64,000 bases of DNA from Tillandsia leiboldiana (GCA_029204045.2 CM055069.1:25524825-25588824), one strand, 5' to 3'. Counted from the first letter of the stretch, positions 19,985 through 31,681 are shown. Translations and numbers: made by a program. Notes: generated by a model not told the origin, from the sequence alone.

Positions 19985-20102
19985 GGGCCGATCCGGATCG
20001 GGCAAGGTGATCCGGATCCCGAACGCAGTTTTCTCACTGCGGGTAGTCGATCCGGATCGCAAGCTCGGGAGGATCCGGATCGCGGCTAGGTTTTTATAAG
20101 GA
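19985..20102 (+). promoter_or_regulatory. Internal promoter-like module (second copy)
   Basis: Four GATCCGGATC palindromes and a TATA-like TTTTTATAAGG near 20092, ahead of the predicted leader intron (20218-20599) and the accessory ORF. Same structure as 4230-4345. Confidence 0.6.
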
Positions 20103-20217
20103 ACAAAAGGGTTTTGATTTCTTTTACTCCAATCTTTTGTTCAAAAGTTTCCAGAGCGCTTCTCTCTAGATTTCATCCTCCTTGGAAGCTTTCAAACTCA
20201 AAGTTCTTCAATTCCAA

Positions 20218-20599
20218 GTAAGTTTTATTGATCAAAATCTCGGTTTTTCACCGTTTTTCTCTTTTCCTCCTCAAACGCACGATTTTCTTGGATCAACTTT
20301 GTTTGTGGATGGTTTTTGATCAAATTTCTTTTGAAATAAGAACTCTGGGTAGATTAGTTTTGATTATATGCTAGGTTTTCTCCTGATTAACGGATTTTTA
20401 GGCTTCGATTTCTAAAATTTCGGTTTAGGGCATATAATAAGGATTTTCGAAATTTATGCAATTGATCTATTTTTAAAAGTCCTTTTGCAAAACTAATTTG
20501 ATTCTTGGCTTCTCTACATGATTATGATTGTTTGGGTACAATTTTTCAAATTTTTGAAAATTAACAATTTTTCATGTGTTCTTGAGTTCGTCTTCACAG
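20218..20599 (+). other. Predicted 5' UTR intron (second copy)
   Basis: GTAAGT donor and TTCACAG acceptor at the positions matching 4460-4841; it ends 25 bases before the ATG at 20625. Confidence 0.5.
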
Positions 20600-20624
20600 G
20601 ATACATTTTTCACTAGCACTCAAA

Positions 20625-22050
20625 ATGGTGATCACTTGGATTATTTTCCTACTTGCTGCCATGGTACATGTCAAGGATACTGCCAAGCCTAAGAAGGCTA
20701 AGAAAGCAAAGAAGACTAAGGTTGATTCCGACACTGAATCAGAGACAGAGTCGATTGACTGGGATAACATCGAAATTGAGCAAGCTGCTCCCATTGTCTC
20801 CAAAGGGAAAGCAACTGCTGAAGCTTCAAAACCTACTGCTGCTGAAAAAGGGAAAGCACCAATGGAACCAAGTCCAGTTGGAACAAAAAGAAAAACTGGT
20901 GCAAGAAAAAGAGGCAGTGCTCAGGGCATTACCATTGAGGAACCAGTTGCTAGGCAGCCTCCTCCACAAGACTTCATCAGCTCCGACAGAATCAAGGATT
21001 TGAGAAGAGGGAATGCATTGGCGAGAGACATGTCAATGTCAAACCAATGAAGGAACGATCTGCAGCTTTTGGGACTTTGTTTGACCAAGTTGGTCTTGCT
21101 CAAATTTGCAACTTCCCTGAGACTACTGGGTACTGTCCACATTCAGTTCGAATTTTTTACCAGAATGCTGCAAGTCTGATTGATCACGAGGATGGACGTC
21201 GAGAATTTTACACTTTGGTTAAAAATATCAAAATCAAAGTCACACCCCAGCTGATTGGAGTTGTGCTAGGTATGACAGCCAGAGCTGATGGACTCCATTA
21301 CCTAAAAACTCAAAGCTTCAACGACAACTCCTGGAGAGTTGTAGTTAATGGAATTTGTCTTCCAAATACTCGGTCGACCGGAAATTCTGTCTTCTCTAAA
21401 GAGCTTCGACCAGAGTATAGGTACATAAACTTCATTGTCTGCTACAACATTCTTCCCAACATGAATACGAAGGTTCTTCGATGGGACAGAATGTTATACC
21501 TTTATCTTCTTGGAAACCCGGCCGCATTGATGGGAGCAAACTTGAATATTCCTTATCTCATTTGGTCAAGGATGCGCGATATGTGGAACACTCTCACCCC
21601 TCAGAGAGACTACCCTATCCAATGATTATCATGCGCATCCTTAGAAAGTTTAAAGTTGATACAAGCGCGAGCTCATACCTATACAGTTTGGGCACCATTA
21701 ATGAGACGACAATTGTGAAGTCTCTCTCGACGAAGCCAGATGAACCCATAATACCTCCTCACCGGCAACGAGCACAACAACAACGAGCGACAACCTCTGC
21801 ACCGGCAGAAACTCCTCCTGTTCCACCATCACAGCAAGCACCTCCATCTACTTCTGATGATGATGCGTCAGTGAGTTCAATCTATAAGGAACAACAGCGA
21901 CTCTCAAACGAGCAAGAGCGCATGGCTACTGATGTCGCTGAAATGAAAGAGGTTATCAAAGAAGTTAAGAAGGAACAAGCTTCTATAAACAAACGGATCA
22001 AGAAAATGTTTCAGAAGCTTGGGTGTATCAGCTCCGACGACTCTGCATAA
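20625..22050 (+). pseudogene. Accessory (env-like position) ORF, one frameshift
   Basis: Same protein as 4867-6292. The frame is clean from the ATG to about 20999, where one T of a TTTT run is missing; the downstream frame then continues to the TAA at 22048-22050 apart from a small change near 21575. The C-terminus is a charged coiled coil (E/K/R-rich, about residues 415-470) ending in an acidic Ser/Asp tail. The first copy is clean across 20999, so the true element probably encodes one continuous protein. A related but decayed copy is at about 40800-41330, whose C-terminal GC-T-SS-ED-S tail is still recognisable. Confidence 0.65.
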
Positions 22051-22822
22051 AGTTTTTCTTCTTTTCTCTAATCCTTCTTTTGCAGGTTTTTAAGTTTTTG
22101 TTTAGTTCTCAGGAATTGCTTTATTTTGTTCTATTTAACTCTCCTTAAATTTTTGTGTTTTTGGCTAATTTTGTGACAAAAAGGGGGAGAGATATAGAGA
22201 ACTTGAACAATGATTGATTGAACATGATGATGTGTTGGAACACAAAGGTAAGTAGAACTTCAACTTTTGGTTTTTCCATTTGTTTGAATGCATGCCTCGA
22301 CTAACTATTTGCTAACTATTTGGGCATGTAATATAACTAACAAGTTGATGTTCACTAACAAGTTTGTGACACTTGGTTTTTGATTGCATAGAAGATATGT
22401 TGGTTCTTAACTCTGATCAATTACATATCTATATATATATAAATTTGTCACAAACATGTTCATGACATTTGGTTTTTACGTGCAAAGAAGATATGTTGGT
22501 GTTTATTTAACTATGATCAGTTTACATATCTGAATATAAATGTCATGGTAAGTATAAATGAGTTTAAACTTCATCTCTGTTTGTGGTTTTTGAATGATAC
22601 AAAATTCTTGAGGTATCTAACGATTTCTTTTGTCAAGAATGATTTCTTTTTGCAGAGAGTACAGATGTCTAAGTCTAGAGTCTGTTTTAGGAGTTTAACT
22701 CATGTATTGTATTTTGGATCTCCATTGTAAATTTTTGTTGTATGGTGATAGCAACAAAAATATCTTTTTGAATTTTCTTTAGTGGATCTATGTTTTGTCA
22801 CGAAACCGCCAAAGGGGGAGAT
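22051..22822 (+). other. 3' noncoding region of the Sirevirus (second copy)
   Basis: Matches 6293-7068. Extra purine tract AAAAAGGGGGAGAG near 22179, splice-like GTAAGT and TTTTTGCAG sites, and the main polypurine tract AAAGGGGGAGA ending just before the LTR. No gene. Confidence 0.6.
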
Positions 22823-24160
22823 TGTTACGGAATTTGAGTTGGCGTAGTTTCGTGAAAGTCTCAAGTCTTGAAGATTGAAGGTGAAGAAAGTTGGATCATT
22901 TAACTCAATCTCAAGAAAGAAGAATTCAAAAGGATCAGGTATGTTTAACTAAAGAATTTGTGTGATCCGAATACTTCTTGTAGTGTAGAAACACTTGGAA
23001 GAATCTTTCATTGCATAAAAATCAAAAACTGGACTTGGGACATGTTCAGGATCCGGATCAGGTTGTTCGATCCGGATCCCGAAGGTGGTTCGTTCATACA
23101 TCGTCGCAATCCGGATCGTAGTCTCTTGATCCGGATCCCGAACGTTGAGTTTACCATCTACCTTGAACGATCCGGATCTTGCTTCGCAATCCGGATCCCG
23201 AACGTTGATGTTTGGTAAACTGTATGAACGATCCGGATCGTAGTCACATGATCCGGATCCCGAACCTTCGTTTTTCTGGAATTGGCTGTTTCGTTATGAC
23301 GATCCGGATCCTAGTTATCACGATCCGGATCGCCATCCGTAAAAATCCAGAAATGGTTTGTTTTTGATTCTTATCTCCTTCCTAGGGTTTCTAACCTATA
23401 AATACACCCTATGACTCCTTTTCTAGGGTGAATCCACATAGCCGTCATTTTCTTGTATCATCTTATACGGCTATAGATCCACATATAGAGAAGAAAGGAA
23501 ATCATTAGAGAATACTCTATGTTTCTTCATCTATATTGATTAGTTTGATTCTAGGTTTTCATACTCACATCTTGAGTTGAATCAAACTAATGAATACTTA
23601 GATGGTATTTCCGATCTATCTTTGATCTAAGTATTCGGCGGATCATCACCACCCAAAAAACAACGATTTTCCCCAGAAATCGGCGCGTGGATTCGCGTGT
23701 CCTTGTGGATTCAAGGTTCAATCGCTCTCGTGGATTCGGAGCGAGGCACGTTCGTGGATTCGAACGGTGCTATTGGGTGAAGACCGTGGATTCGGTCGGA
23801 CGTCGTGGATTCGACGTTGGACGCCGTGGATTCGGCGTTGGGCGCAGATCGTGGATTCGAGAAGCGTCGGAGCGAGCGGAGAAGATCCTCTAGGAGCGTA
23901 TGGAAAAGGTTGAGTCGTAAGTGTGTACGGTAAATCACCTTGTACGTGTTTTAATTCTAGTGGATTTCTGCCGTGTTATCGGTCCCGTGGTTTTTTACTC
24001 CGGTGATGGAGTTTTCCACGTAAAAATCTTGCGTGTTATTTTATTTTCCGCATTGGGTTTTATCGCAACGATTTTTTGGAGTGTTTATACGTTTACACCT
24101 ATTCACCCCCCTCTAGGTGTTTCTTCCCCTATTTAGATCCGTATTATATACGACCCAACA
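22823..24160 (+). repeat. 3' LTR of the Sirevirus, about 1338 bp
   Basis: TGTTACGG...ACCCAACA, nearly identical to the 5' LTR at 13136 (differences by eye are few and several are homopolymer lengths), which suggests a young insertion. It carries the palindromes (about 23048-23335), TATAAATA, stems I and II and the TGGATT array (about 23684-23860). Here the fourth hairpin is the perfect GTTCG/CGAAC form. Confidence 0.9.
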
Positions 24161-25098
24161 CGGGCCGTGGGTATTTCAGTCCGGACCCCGAACACTGGTT
24201 TTTCAGGAATTCTCTAAAAAACAACGACAGTCCGGATCAAGCCAAATCCAGTCCGGACCGTCATGCGGGAAAAATTCTGTTACAGTCAGTTTTTAATTCT
24301 TATCCACTTCCAATGGTTTCTAACCTATAAGTAAACCCTAATTTCATCTTTTAGGGTAATCCGCAATAAGTTTTATATTCCGTAATTGAACGAGAAAAAT
24401 TAACGGAGAAAAACTTATAAATCCACATATAGAGGAGAAAGGAAATAACTAGATTTATTCTATGTTTCTTCATCTATATTAATTAATTTGATTCTAGGTT
24501 TTCATACTCAGATTTTGAGTAGAATCAAATTAATGAATACTTAGATGGCATTTCCGATCTATCTTTGATCTAAGTATTCGGCGGATTTTCACCACCAACA
24601 AAACAATGATTTTCCCCAAAATCGGCGCGTGGATTCGCGTGGCCTTGTGGATTCAAGGTGCTACCGCTCTCGTGGATTCGGAGCGAGGTACGTTCGTGTG
24701 ATCGAGACGTACTACTTGGTGGAGACCGTGGATTCGGTCAGATGTCGTGGACTCGACGCTGGACGCCGTGGATTCGGCGTTGGACGCAAATCGTGGATTC
24801 GAGGCGCGTTGCGGAGCGAGCGGAGAAGATCAACTCAGATGGAAAAAGGTTGAGTCGTGTGTGAGTACGGTATATCACCTTTGTACGTGTTTAATCTTAG
24901 TTAATTTCACCGTGTGATCGATCCTGTGGTTTTTTACTCCTGGTTTTGGAGTTTTCCACGTAAAATCTCTGCGTGTTATTTACTTTTCCGCATTGGGTTT
25001 TATTACGCAAAGATTTTTGAGTGTTTATTGTTTACACCTATTCACCCCCCTCTAGGTGTTTTTTCCCCTATTTAGATCCATATTATCATAACCCAACA
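24161..25098 (+). repeat. Right half of the related Sirevirus LTR
   Basis: Continuation of 12786-13135 after the nested Sirevirus. Contains GTCCGGAC-type palindromes, a TATA region, stem I with a compensated base change (24482-24495 with 24521-24534), stem II, the TGGATT array (about 24626-24803) and the ending ACCCAACA. No primer site follows, so it is a solo LTR or a 3' LTR whose element is gone. Confidence 0.8.
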
Positions 25099-25103
25099 GA
25101 TGA

Positions 25104-25184
25104 TGTCACGCCCCGGGTGTAAACCAGAACCCCGGCTCGTCTACAGATCCGTCATGCACACGGAATTCCCCACATACACGAAAC
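25104..25184 (-). repeat. Inverted end fragment of a Gypsy LTR
   Basis: About 80 bases beginning TGTCACGCCCCGGG, the reverse complement of the 3' end of the Gypsy LTR with roughly 10-15% divergence. It lies outside the TATAA target duplication, so it is older target sequence or a piece of a second, opposite copy. Confidence 0.65.
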
Positions 25185-25189
25185 TATAA
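25185..25189. other. Target-site duplication TATAA (left)
   Basis: Identical to 40123-40127. The pair brackets the whole three-LTR composite, showing that it occupies a single integration site. Confidence 0.85.
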
Positions 25190-25245
25190 TGTAGTGTACT
25201 GGGTTTTCCCTTGCGACTTTCCGATGAATCCACTGTGTAGAACAC

Positions 25246-26800
25246 CTATTTCGCGACGATTGATTGCGCCGCGAGGACTGTTACCTTTAGCGAGCCAGGC
25301 CAGGAGGTGTTCGTTTACAGGGGGTGCCAGAGTGCTTTCTTTGCCTCTGTGGTTTCGACCTCTCGTGCGAGGCAGATGATGCGCAGTGGATGCGTGGCCT
25401 TTTTGGCATCGGTGGTTAAGGAGCCTACGGCGGCACCGGGACTCACGGATATCCCTATTGTCCATGAGTACCCGGATGTTTTTCCTCCGGAGCTAGTTCA
25501 TATGCCGCCGGATAGGGAGGTTGAGTTTTTGATTGACGTAGTTCCAGGAACTGCGCCAATCTCTAAGGCTCCTTACCGAATGGCACCGGCCGAGCTGCGG
25601 GAGTTAAAGGCGCAACTCCAGGATTTAATGGACAAGGGTTTTGTGAGGCCGAGTGTATCACCTTGGGGAGCGCCGGTGCTATTTGTGAAGAAGAAGGATG
25701 GTTCACTTCGACTGTGTGTGGATTACCGGGAGCTGAATAAAGTGACCATCAAGAACAAGTACCCTTTGCCGCGCATTGATGACTTATTCGACCAGCTGCA
25801 AGGGTCTTGTGTCTTCTCCAAGATTGATTTACAGTCTGGTTACCACCAATTGAAGGTGAAGGCCGAGGACATCCCGAAGACGGCATTCAGAACGCGGTAC
25901 GGGCATTATGAGTTCACCGTCATGCCTTTTGGATTGACAAATGCCCCTGCTGCTTTTATGGATTTAATGAACCGGATTTTTCGACCATATCTGGATCGGT
26001 TCGTAGTTGTCTTTATTGATGACATCCTAGTTTATTCCCGAAGCGATGTGGAGCACGAGGAGCATCTGAGGATTGTGCTACAACTTCTGAGAGAGAGAAA
26101 GTTGTATGCCAAGTTATCTAAGTGTGATTTCTGGCTTCGGGAGGTTGTCTTTTTGGGCCACGTGATTTCAGCCGCTGGAGTGGCAGTAGACCCGGCAAAG
26201 ATCGAGGCAGCCCGGGATTGGCCCCGACCGACGACGGTATCCGAAGTCCGCAGTTTTATGGGCTTAGCGGGATATTACCGTCGGTTTGTGGAAGGTTTTG
26301 CGAAACTTTCCACACCCCTCACTCGTTTGACGCGAAAAGGGATTAAGTTTATTTGGAGTGAGGACTGCCAGAGGAGCTTTGAGGAATTAAAGATCAGGTT
26401 GATGTCGGCTCCTATCCTTTCCCTCCCTGTTATGGGGAAAGGATACGTGATTTATAGTGATGCATCGCACAGTGGACTTGGTTGCGTGCTGATGCAGGAT
26501 GGTAGGGTAATCGCTTACGCCTCTCGGCAACTGAAGGATTATGAAAAGAATTACCCTACCCATGATTTGGAGCTAGCTGCAGTGATTTTTGCACTAAAGT
26601 TGTGGCGCCACTACCTGTATGGGGAACATTGCGAGATTTACACCGACCACAAGAGCTTGAAATACCTGTTCACACAGAAGGAGCTCAACTTGAGGCAGCG
26701 TAGATGGTTGGAATTGTTGAAAGATTATGATGTAGACATTTTATACCACCCTGGCAAGGCCAACGTGGTTGCTGATGCCCTGAGCAGGAGAGCAGTATAG
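25246..26800 (+). CDS. pol: Gypsy pol, left unit: reverse transcriptase and RNase H, stop codon before integrase
   Basis: The frame is open from the deletion junction (about 25248) with no start codon of its own; gag and most of the protease are deleted. It contains the RT motifs ([47 protein letters not shown]) and RNase H ([24 protein letters not shown]). It ends at TAG (26798-26800), where the complete unit has CAG, so one C-to-T change separates RT from integrase. Otherwise it is nearly identical to 33693-35245. Confidence 0.85.
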
Positions 26801-28357
26801 AGTCTATCTTTGAGGATCACCGATCAGGCGCCATTACTTGAGCAGATGAGGCGGTTAGAGCTCGAGGTTGTGTCCCCTGGGGTCTCTGCTAGACTTATGT
26901 CTCTAGTCGTGCAGCCCACTCTGTTGGACAGGATTCGGGAGAGACAGAGTGAGGACCCCCACCTGGTGAGGATTCGAGAGCAGATGCAGACTGGTTTGAT
27001 AGGGGACTTTTCAGTTGATGCTGCGGGAGTACTCCGGTACAGGGACCGAGCTTGCGTGCCTATGGATGCAGAGATTCGAGAGCAGATCTTGAGGGAGGCC
27101 CACTATACACCTTATACCATCCACCCTGGTGGGACTAAGATGTATAGGGATCTGAAGGCACAGTTTTGGTGGAATGGGATGAAAAGAGACATTGGGAGAT
27201 TTGTAGCGCACTGTTTAACTTGTCAGCAAGTAAAGGCTGAGCATCGTGTACCTGCTGGCAAGTTGCAGAGTCTCCCAATCCCTGAATGGAAATGGGAACA
27301 TGTTACGATGGATTTTGTCACTGGGTTGCCGAGAGCACAGACGGGAGCGGATGCTATCTGGGTAGTCGTGGACAGGCTTACCAAATCCGCTCACTTTTTA
27401 CCGGTTCAGATGACTTGGCCGATGGAGCGACTGGCGCAGGTGTACTTGGCTGAGGTGGTTAGATTGCACGGGGTACCCGTTTCCATCGTATCAGATAGAG
27501 ACCCGAGGTTTGTCTCGCATTTCTGGAGGAGTTTACAGACAGCCTTGGGGACGCAGCTCCGATTTAGTACAGCATTCCACCCACAGACCGATGGGCAGTC
27601 AGAGCGCACTATTCAGACCCTCGAGGATATGTTGAGAGCATGCATTCTGGACTTTGGAGGAGGATGGTACCGACACTTGGGATTAGTTGAGTTTGCGTAC
27701 AACAACAGCTATCAAGCGAGCATTCAGATGGCTCCGTTTGAAGCGTTGTATGGACGCAAGTGTCGGTCACCCCTTTATTGGAGTGACGTGGGTGAGAAGA
27801 AGACTTTGGGTCCTGATCTACTGTTAGAGGCAGAGGAAAAGGTCAGACTGATACGACGACACCTAGAGACCGCCCAGAGTCGACAGAGGAGTTATGCTGA
27901 TACTCGACGGCGAGACTTAGAGTTTCAGGTGGGTGACCATGTTTTTCTGAAAGTCTCGCCTTCGAAGGGGATTCGGAGATTTGGTATTCGTGGGAAACTG
28001 AGCCCTCGTTATATTGGACCTTTTGAGGTGTTGGAGCGCTTAGGGCCAGTTGCCTACAGGCTTGCGCTTCCTCCCAGGCTTTCAGGTGTTCACAATGTGT
28101 TTCATGTATCGACGCTGAGGAGGTATGTTCATGACCCGTCCCATGTCATCGATTTCACCCCATTGGAGGTTGCTGAGGACCTGAGCTATGTTGAGCGGCC
28201 GTTGAGGATCTTGGACCGCGAGGTTAGGGAGTTGCGCAGTCGAGCCATCCCTTATGTGAAGATCCTCTGGAGCAGTCATGACGAGCGCGAGGCTACCTGG
28301 GAGTTGGAGTCAGCGATGATGGATGCTCACCCCCACTTGTTTGAGGCTCCTGTCTGA
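26801..28357 (+). CDS. pol: Gypsy pol, left unit: integrase with chromodomain-like C-terminus
   Basis: In frame with the preceding RT/RNase H piece, after its TAG. It contains the HHCC zinc finger ([11 protein letters not shown]...CLTCQQ), the DD35E core ([32 protein letters not shown]), a GPF module ([13 protein letters not shown]) and a chromodomain-like tail ([18 protein letters not shown]). Protein sequence is nearly identical to the complete unit's integrase. It could only be made by reinitiation or stop readthrough. Confidence 0.85.
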   Translation, partial: SLSLRITDQAPLLEQMRRLELEVVSPGVSARLMSLVVQPTLLDRIRERQSEDPHLVRIREQMQTGLIGDFSVDAAGVLRYRDRACVPMDAEIREQILREAHYTPYTIHPGGTKMYRDLKAQFWWNGMKRDIGRFVAHCLTCQQVKAEHRVPAGKLQSLPIPEWKWEHVTMDFVTGLPRAQTGADAIWVVVDRLTKSAHFLPVQMTWPMERLAQVYLAEVVRLHGVPVSIVSDRDPRFVSHFWRSLQTALGTQLRFSTAFHPQTDGQSERTIQTLEDMLRACILDFGGGWYRHLGLVEFAYNNSYQASIQMAPFEALYGRKCRSPLYWSDVGEKKTLGPDLLLEAEEKVRLIRRHLETAQSRQRSYADTRRRDLEFQVGDHVFLKVSPSKGIRRFGIRGKLSPRYIGPFEVLERLGPVAYRLALPPRLSGVHNVFHVSTLRRYVHDPSHVIDFTPLEVAEDLSYVERPLRILDREVRELRSRAIPYVKILWSSHDEREATWELESAMMDAHPHLFEAPV

Positions 28358-28404
28358 GGTATGACTTTTGTTTCGAGGACGAAACTTTTTCTTGTAGGGG
28401 AGGA
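28358..28404 (+). promoter_or_regulatory. Gypsy 3' end: hairpin and polypurine tract (left unit)
   Basis: GTTTCG-AGGA-CGAAAC forms a perfect 6-bp hairpin shortly after the pol stop, followed by the purine tract TAGGGGAGGA that primes plus-strand synthesis. The same pair precedes the LTR at 36852. A GGGA-loop version is found in the gag-only Gypsy element on the - strand near 58190. Confidence 0.7.
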
Positions 28405-31400
28405 TGTAGTGTACTGGGTTTTCCCTTGCGACTTTCCGATGAATCCACTGTGTAGAACACCTAGTGTTGGTGTGTCTGGCCCATGGTGCATCGAAGGGGT
28501 GCCACAGATGGACCTCGTGAGACTTTGATAGCGGAATTGGCCTTCGGCTGTAGTTGCCGAATTTTAGAAAAGGTTTTGGGCCAATCTGAGGTTGGATTTG
28601 GATTCAGCGCGGAAAAACGCTTGAAAACGGCTATTTGCTTGTTGAATTTGGAGTCCGGATGACCAAATGCGGGCTTCCGGAAGATTTGGGGGATTTTCGG
28701 TGCATGGGGGTGACATGTGGACCGGCCCGAGCCACGTGGCGGCCTTTTATTGGCCGGCTCACGCAGCTGGGTCCACGCAGTGGCGCGGCGGTGCATGGAC
28801 CGCGGCGGGTGGACGCGTGGCGTGCCCTGGTAGGCGGGCGCACGCGGCACGGCTCACTGGAATTGCGGGATTGCGGTGGACCGGGCGCATGACACGTGGC
28901 GGCTTCGGATTCGTCGGCCCACGTGGGCGCGGTCCACGGGTGCGCGGGGGAGGGCGCCTCGGTACTGTGCGCGCACGTGTGCGCACAGTGGCGCCAGGCG
29001 GGGCGGTCGGCCGCACTCGAGTGCGACACGCGTCGCCTCGGGATTGGGCGGCCGTACCTACCCCCGCTGACTGCGGGGGGCCACGTGGCGTGTTGCGGGC
29101 CGCGGGGATCCGCTGTCCCCTGTTCGGGGCGACGTGGCCGTCCCAGGAACTTTCGGGCGCGTCGGACGGGTTCTGTACAACCCGGTTTCCGGGCGCAGTG
29201 CGCCCGGAAACTGCGCCCGAAAACCGGCCCTTAAGCTATTTGGGCTGGGCCTTTAAATAGCTCCCCCCATTCGCCCCTTTAGCTTTTTTGGACTTCTTTT
29301 CGCTGGGCTTCCTTCACAGTGATTCCTCCTCTCTCAGTGCTCTACCCTTTGGAGAAGTTTGAAGATTTTTGGAGGCACGCATCCCGAGGTTCACCATTTT
29401 ACGGCGCGGCGCGACGCTTGTTCTCCGGCGATCCTCTTCGCCCCTTCTCAGTGTTTGGACTCCTCCGGCCCACCCCGACCTCGGAATTCGCCGATTCTTG
29501 CGCCGTTGGACTCACGACAGGTAGGGCTTCAACTCCTGTGTTTTATGGTTCCTCGATTTCCGTGCTGATCTTGGAGTTTTCTTAGCACCCATTTGACCCT
29601 TTTTCTTCGCGGACTTTTGGGACAGCACCGCAGTGTTCTTGCCATATCTTTTCGCTCAGGCGTCGGAACGAGGCGATTCAAAAGGCAATTTTCATCTACG
29701 CTTAGCAAGGAGTCTCCTGGATTTTCCTAAGAATTTTCTGAATTTTACTCGAGGGTGAGAATCTCCTTTCTCTGTGGTTCCTTGTTACAGGAATTTAGTG
29801 CAGTTTGGATTTGGGGTGTACCCCTTGTCGGATTTTTATCTCAGCGTAGGAAACTCCAAATTGGGCGTGCAGGTACTCGTTTCGACGGGCTCGTCGCAAG
29901 GATCGCGATAGTATTTTTCTTGGATTTTTCTGGGCGTTATTCGCAGGTAAAAATTAGTGAATTGTGGACTGCTGATTTGGGGGACAGATTCTGGAAAGTG
30001 TGGATGTTTAGCTTATGCATTTTTTTCCTTTGGGGTATTTTGTACAGATTGGTGGTGTGTTGGACTGATCTTGGACTTCGCCTTTGGGAATTTTGGAATA
30101 GCGCTCGAGGTGGGTGATGTTGTGAACCTCCTACTTGTGAATGTCACTAGGCCTATTAGAATGCCACGATTATGTGTTATTAAATATGAATGTATCTAGC
30201 ATGCTTGCATGAGATTAAGGTTCCTTTGCTAATACTTGCATTGTTAGCAGGCTACAAGTTAGTAAGTGGTGTTTCCATGTTTGGATATGCAATTTAATTA
30301 GTTGGAAAGAATGCTATAGCCATATCATATTGTGTGTTAAGGAAAGGTTTGGGCATGTGGTTAGAATGCATGTTGTAAAAGGGGTACTTGCTAGTTAATT
30401 GTGCATCTAAATTGTATCATGTATCGTATATCATGCCACGTGTACATCGGAGGATCCAAACATTTAATGTTGCATATGTTAGAATAATTGAAAGGGGTTT
30501 ATCAAGTAAAGGACTTTGCATGCTTCAATGGTCATCTAGCTAGGCCACCTTTTTCTGCTACACATACATGCTGGAATTGACTTAGGAGAAACCATGCTTT
30601 CTATTCATTCTCCTGTAGTCTAGTTGTAGAGGATTGTGTAGTTCAGATGTTCAGAGTTGGGACAGTCGGGGATGGATGGTTGAGTGTTGCGGCAACCGCG
30701 GACTGTGGGCGGTTGACCGGCTTACTAGTATTATTATTATTGCATCAGATTGGAGGTGAGGGATCGGGCTTCTTTAGTGGATGGTCTTACCCACTCGTTT
30801 AGAGTCTTGATCCAGTCCTGCTACATCAGATACTTATGGTTACATATTTTTACTCGTGTGGGTCGCTCCCCTCGAGTGCCACTCCGGAGTAGGCTTAGGG
30901 CCGAGCCGTGTGCCGGTCGATTGGGTACTTTGAGGATCGTGCCGTGTGCCGATCAGATACTGGGTTCTCGAGTTGACAGTACAGCAGGCAGTACCAGTGT
31001 TGACTGGTGTATTGATTGGGTTTGGTTGGCCAGGTTTTGACATACTGATGCATACTTCTAGCGATTTTGACAGCTAGGCATTTTAGAGGCATACTAGGGG
31101 AAGCTTTATCATCAGTAGACTTACCTTTAGCATACTACCTTTATTTCATTTTCGCCTCTAGTAGTCCTAGTGGGTATTTCTGAGTTTGAGGTCTACCCAC
31201 TAGGGGAGGCTACTGTTTTTATAGTAGTTCTCACCCCCACTGTTTTCTCTTTTCTTTTCCCCTTTGTTTTGTAGAGTCTTCTGCGGGAGTCGCGGGACCC
31301 TCTTCCCTGGATCGAGGTAAGAGGATCGCTGATTAGATAGCTGCTGCCCCGAGTTGGAGTTTTGTAGTTTTGATGTACCCCCAGTACACTCAGACGGTTG

Positions 31401-31674
31401 TATTTTCCTTTTATTTTGGGTCTGGCTGCGGCCAGCTGGTTGTATATATTTCGTGAGCTGGGAGAGACACTTGTATATTTTTGAGAGCTTACTGTACTTT
31501 CATTTCCAGCATTTGTCTGAGTTGTATTAGTTTTAGTTTAGCTCTGTTTTATGCTCCTTTATTACTTGTTTTATATCTGAGCAGGTTATCAGCGCTTCGT
31601 GTACACGGAAAATTCCGTGTGCACGGCGGATCTGTGGACGGGCTCGGGTTCTGGTTTACACCCGGGGCGTGACA
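28405..31674 (+). repeat. Gypsy LTR (middle), 3270 bp; 5' LTR of the complete unit
   Basis: TGTAGTGTACTGGG...GGGGCGTGACA. The first ~850 bases are GC-rich, with many CACGTGG/ACGTGG motifs and two long palindromes (about 28965-28990 and 29188-29206). A TATA-like TTTAAATAG follows near 29251, so U3 is about 0.85 kb and the transcribed part about 2.4 kb. Open frames inside it have no recognisable motifs and I treat them as chance. About a dozen differences from 36852-40122 by eye, mostly transitions. Confidence 0.92.
29250..29260 (+). promoter_or_regulatory. TATA-like element of the Gypsy LTR
   Basis: TTTAAATAG follows the GC-rich palindromic block and precedes a CT-rich stretch, a normal plant core-promoter layout. 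The equivalent in the right LTR is near 37699. Confidence 0.5.
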
Positions 31675-31681
31675 GATTAGT

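Larger units (their letters stand above)
13136..24160 (+). mobile_element. Sirevirus (Ty1/Copia), 11.0 kb, both LTRs present
   Basis: Order: 5' LTR, tRNA-Met primer site, gag, truncated pol, structured spacer, internal promoter module, accessory ORF, polypurine tract, 3' LTR. Flanking bases CGGAC (13131-13135) and CGGGC (24161-24165) are a probable 5-bp target duplication with one mismatch. It is inserted in another Sirevirus LTR. Protease and the front of integrase are absent, so it cannot be autonomous as read. Indels break gag, pol and the accessory ORF here, but the overlapping copy at 1-8401 is intact at several of these places. Confidence 0.9.

Noticed and set aside
28635..29260. Several long open frames on both strands in the GC-rich part of the Gypsy LTR (also 37082-37707)
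   Set aside because: Arg/Pro/Ala/Gly-rich frames overlap on both strands, as expected by chance in GC-rich DNA. There is no domain, and they lie in the promoter region of an LTR.
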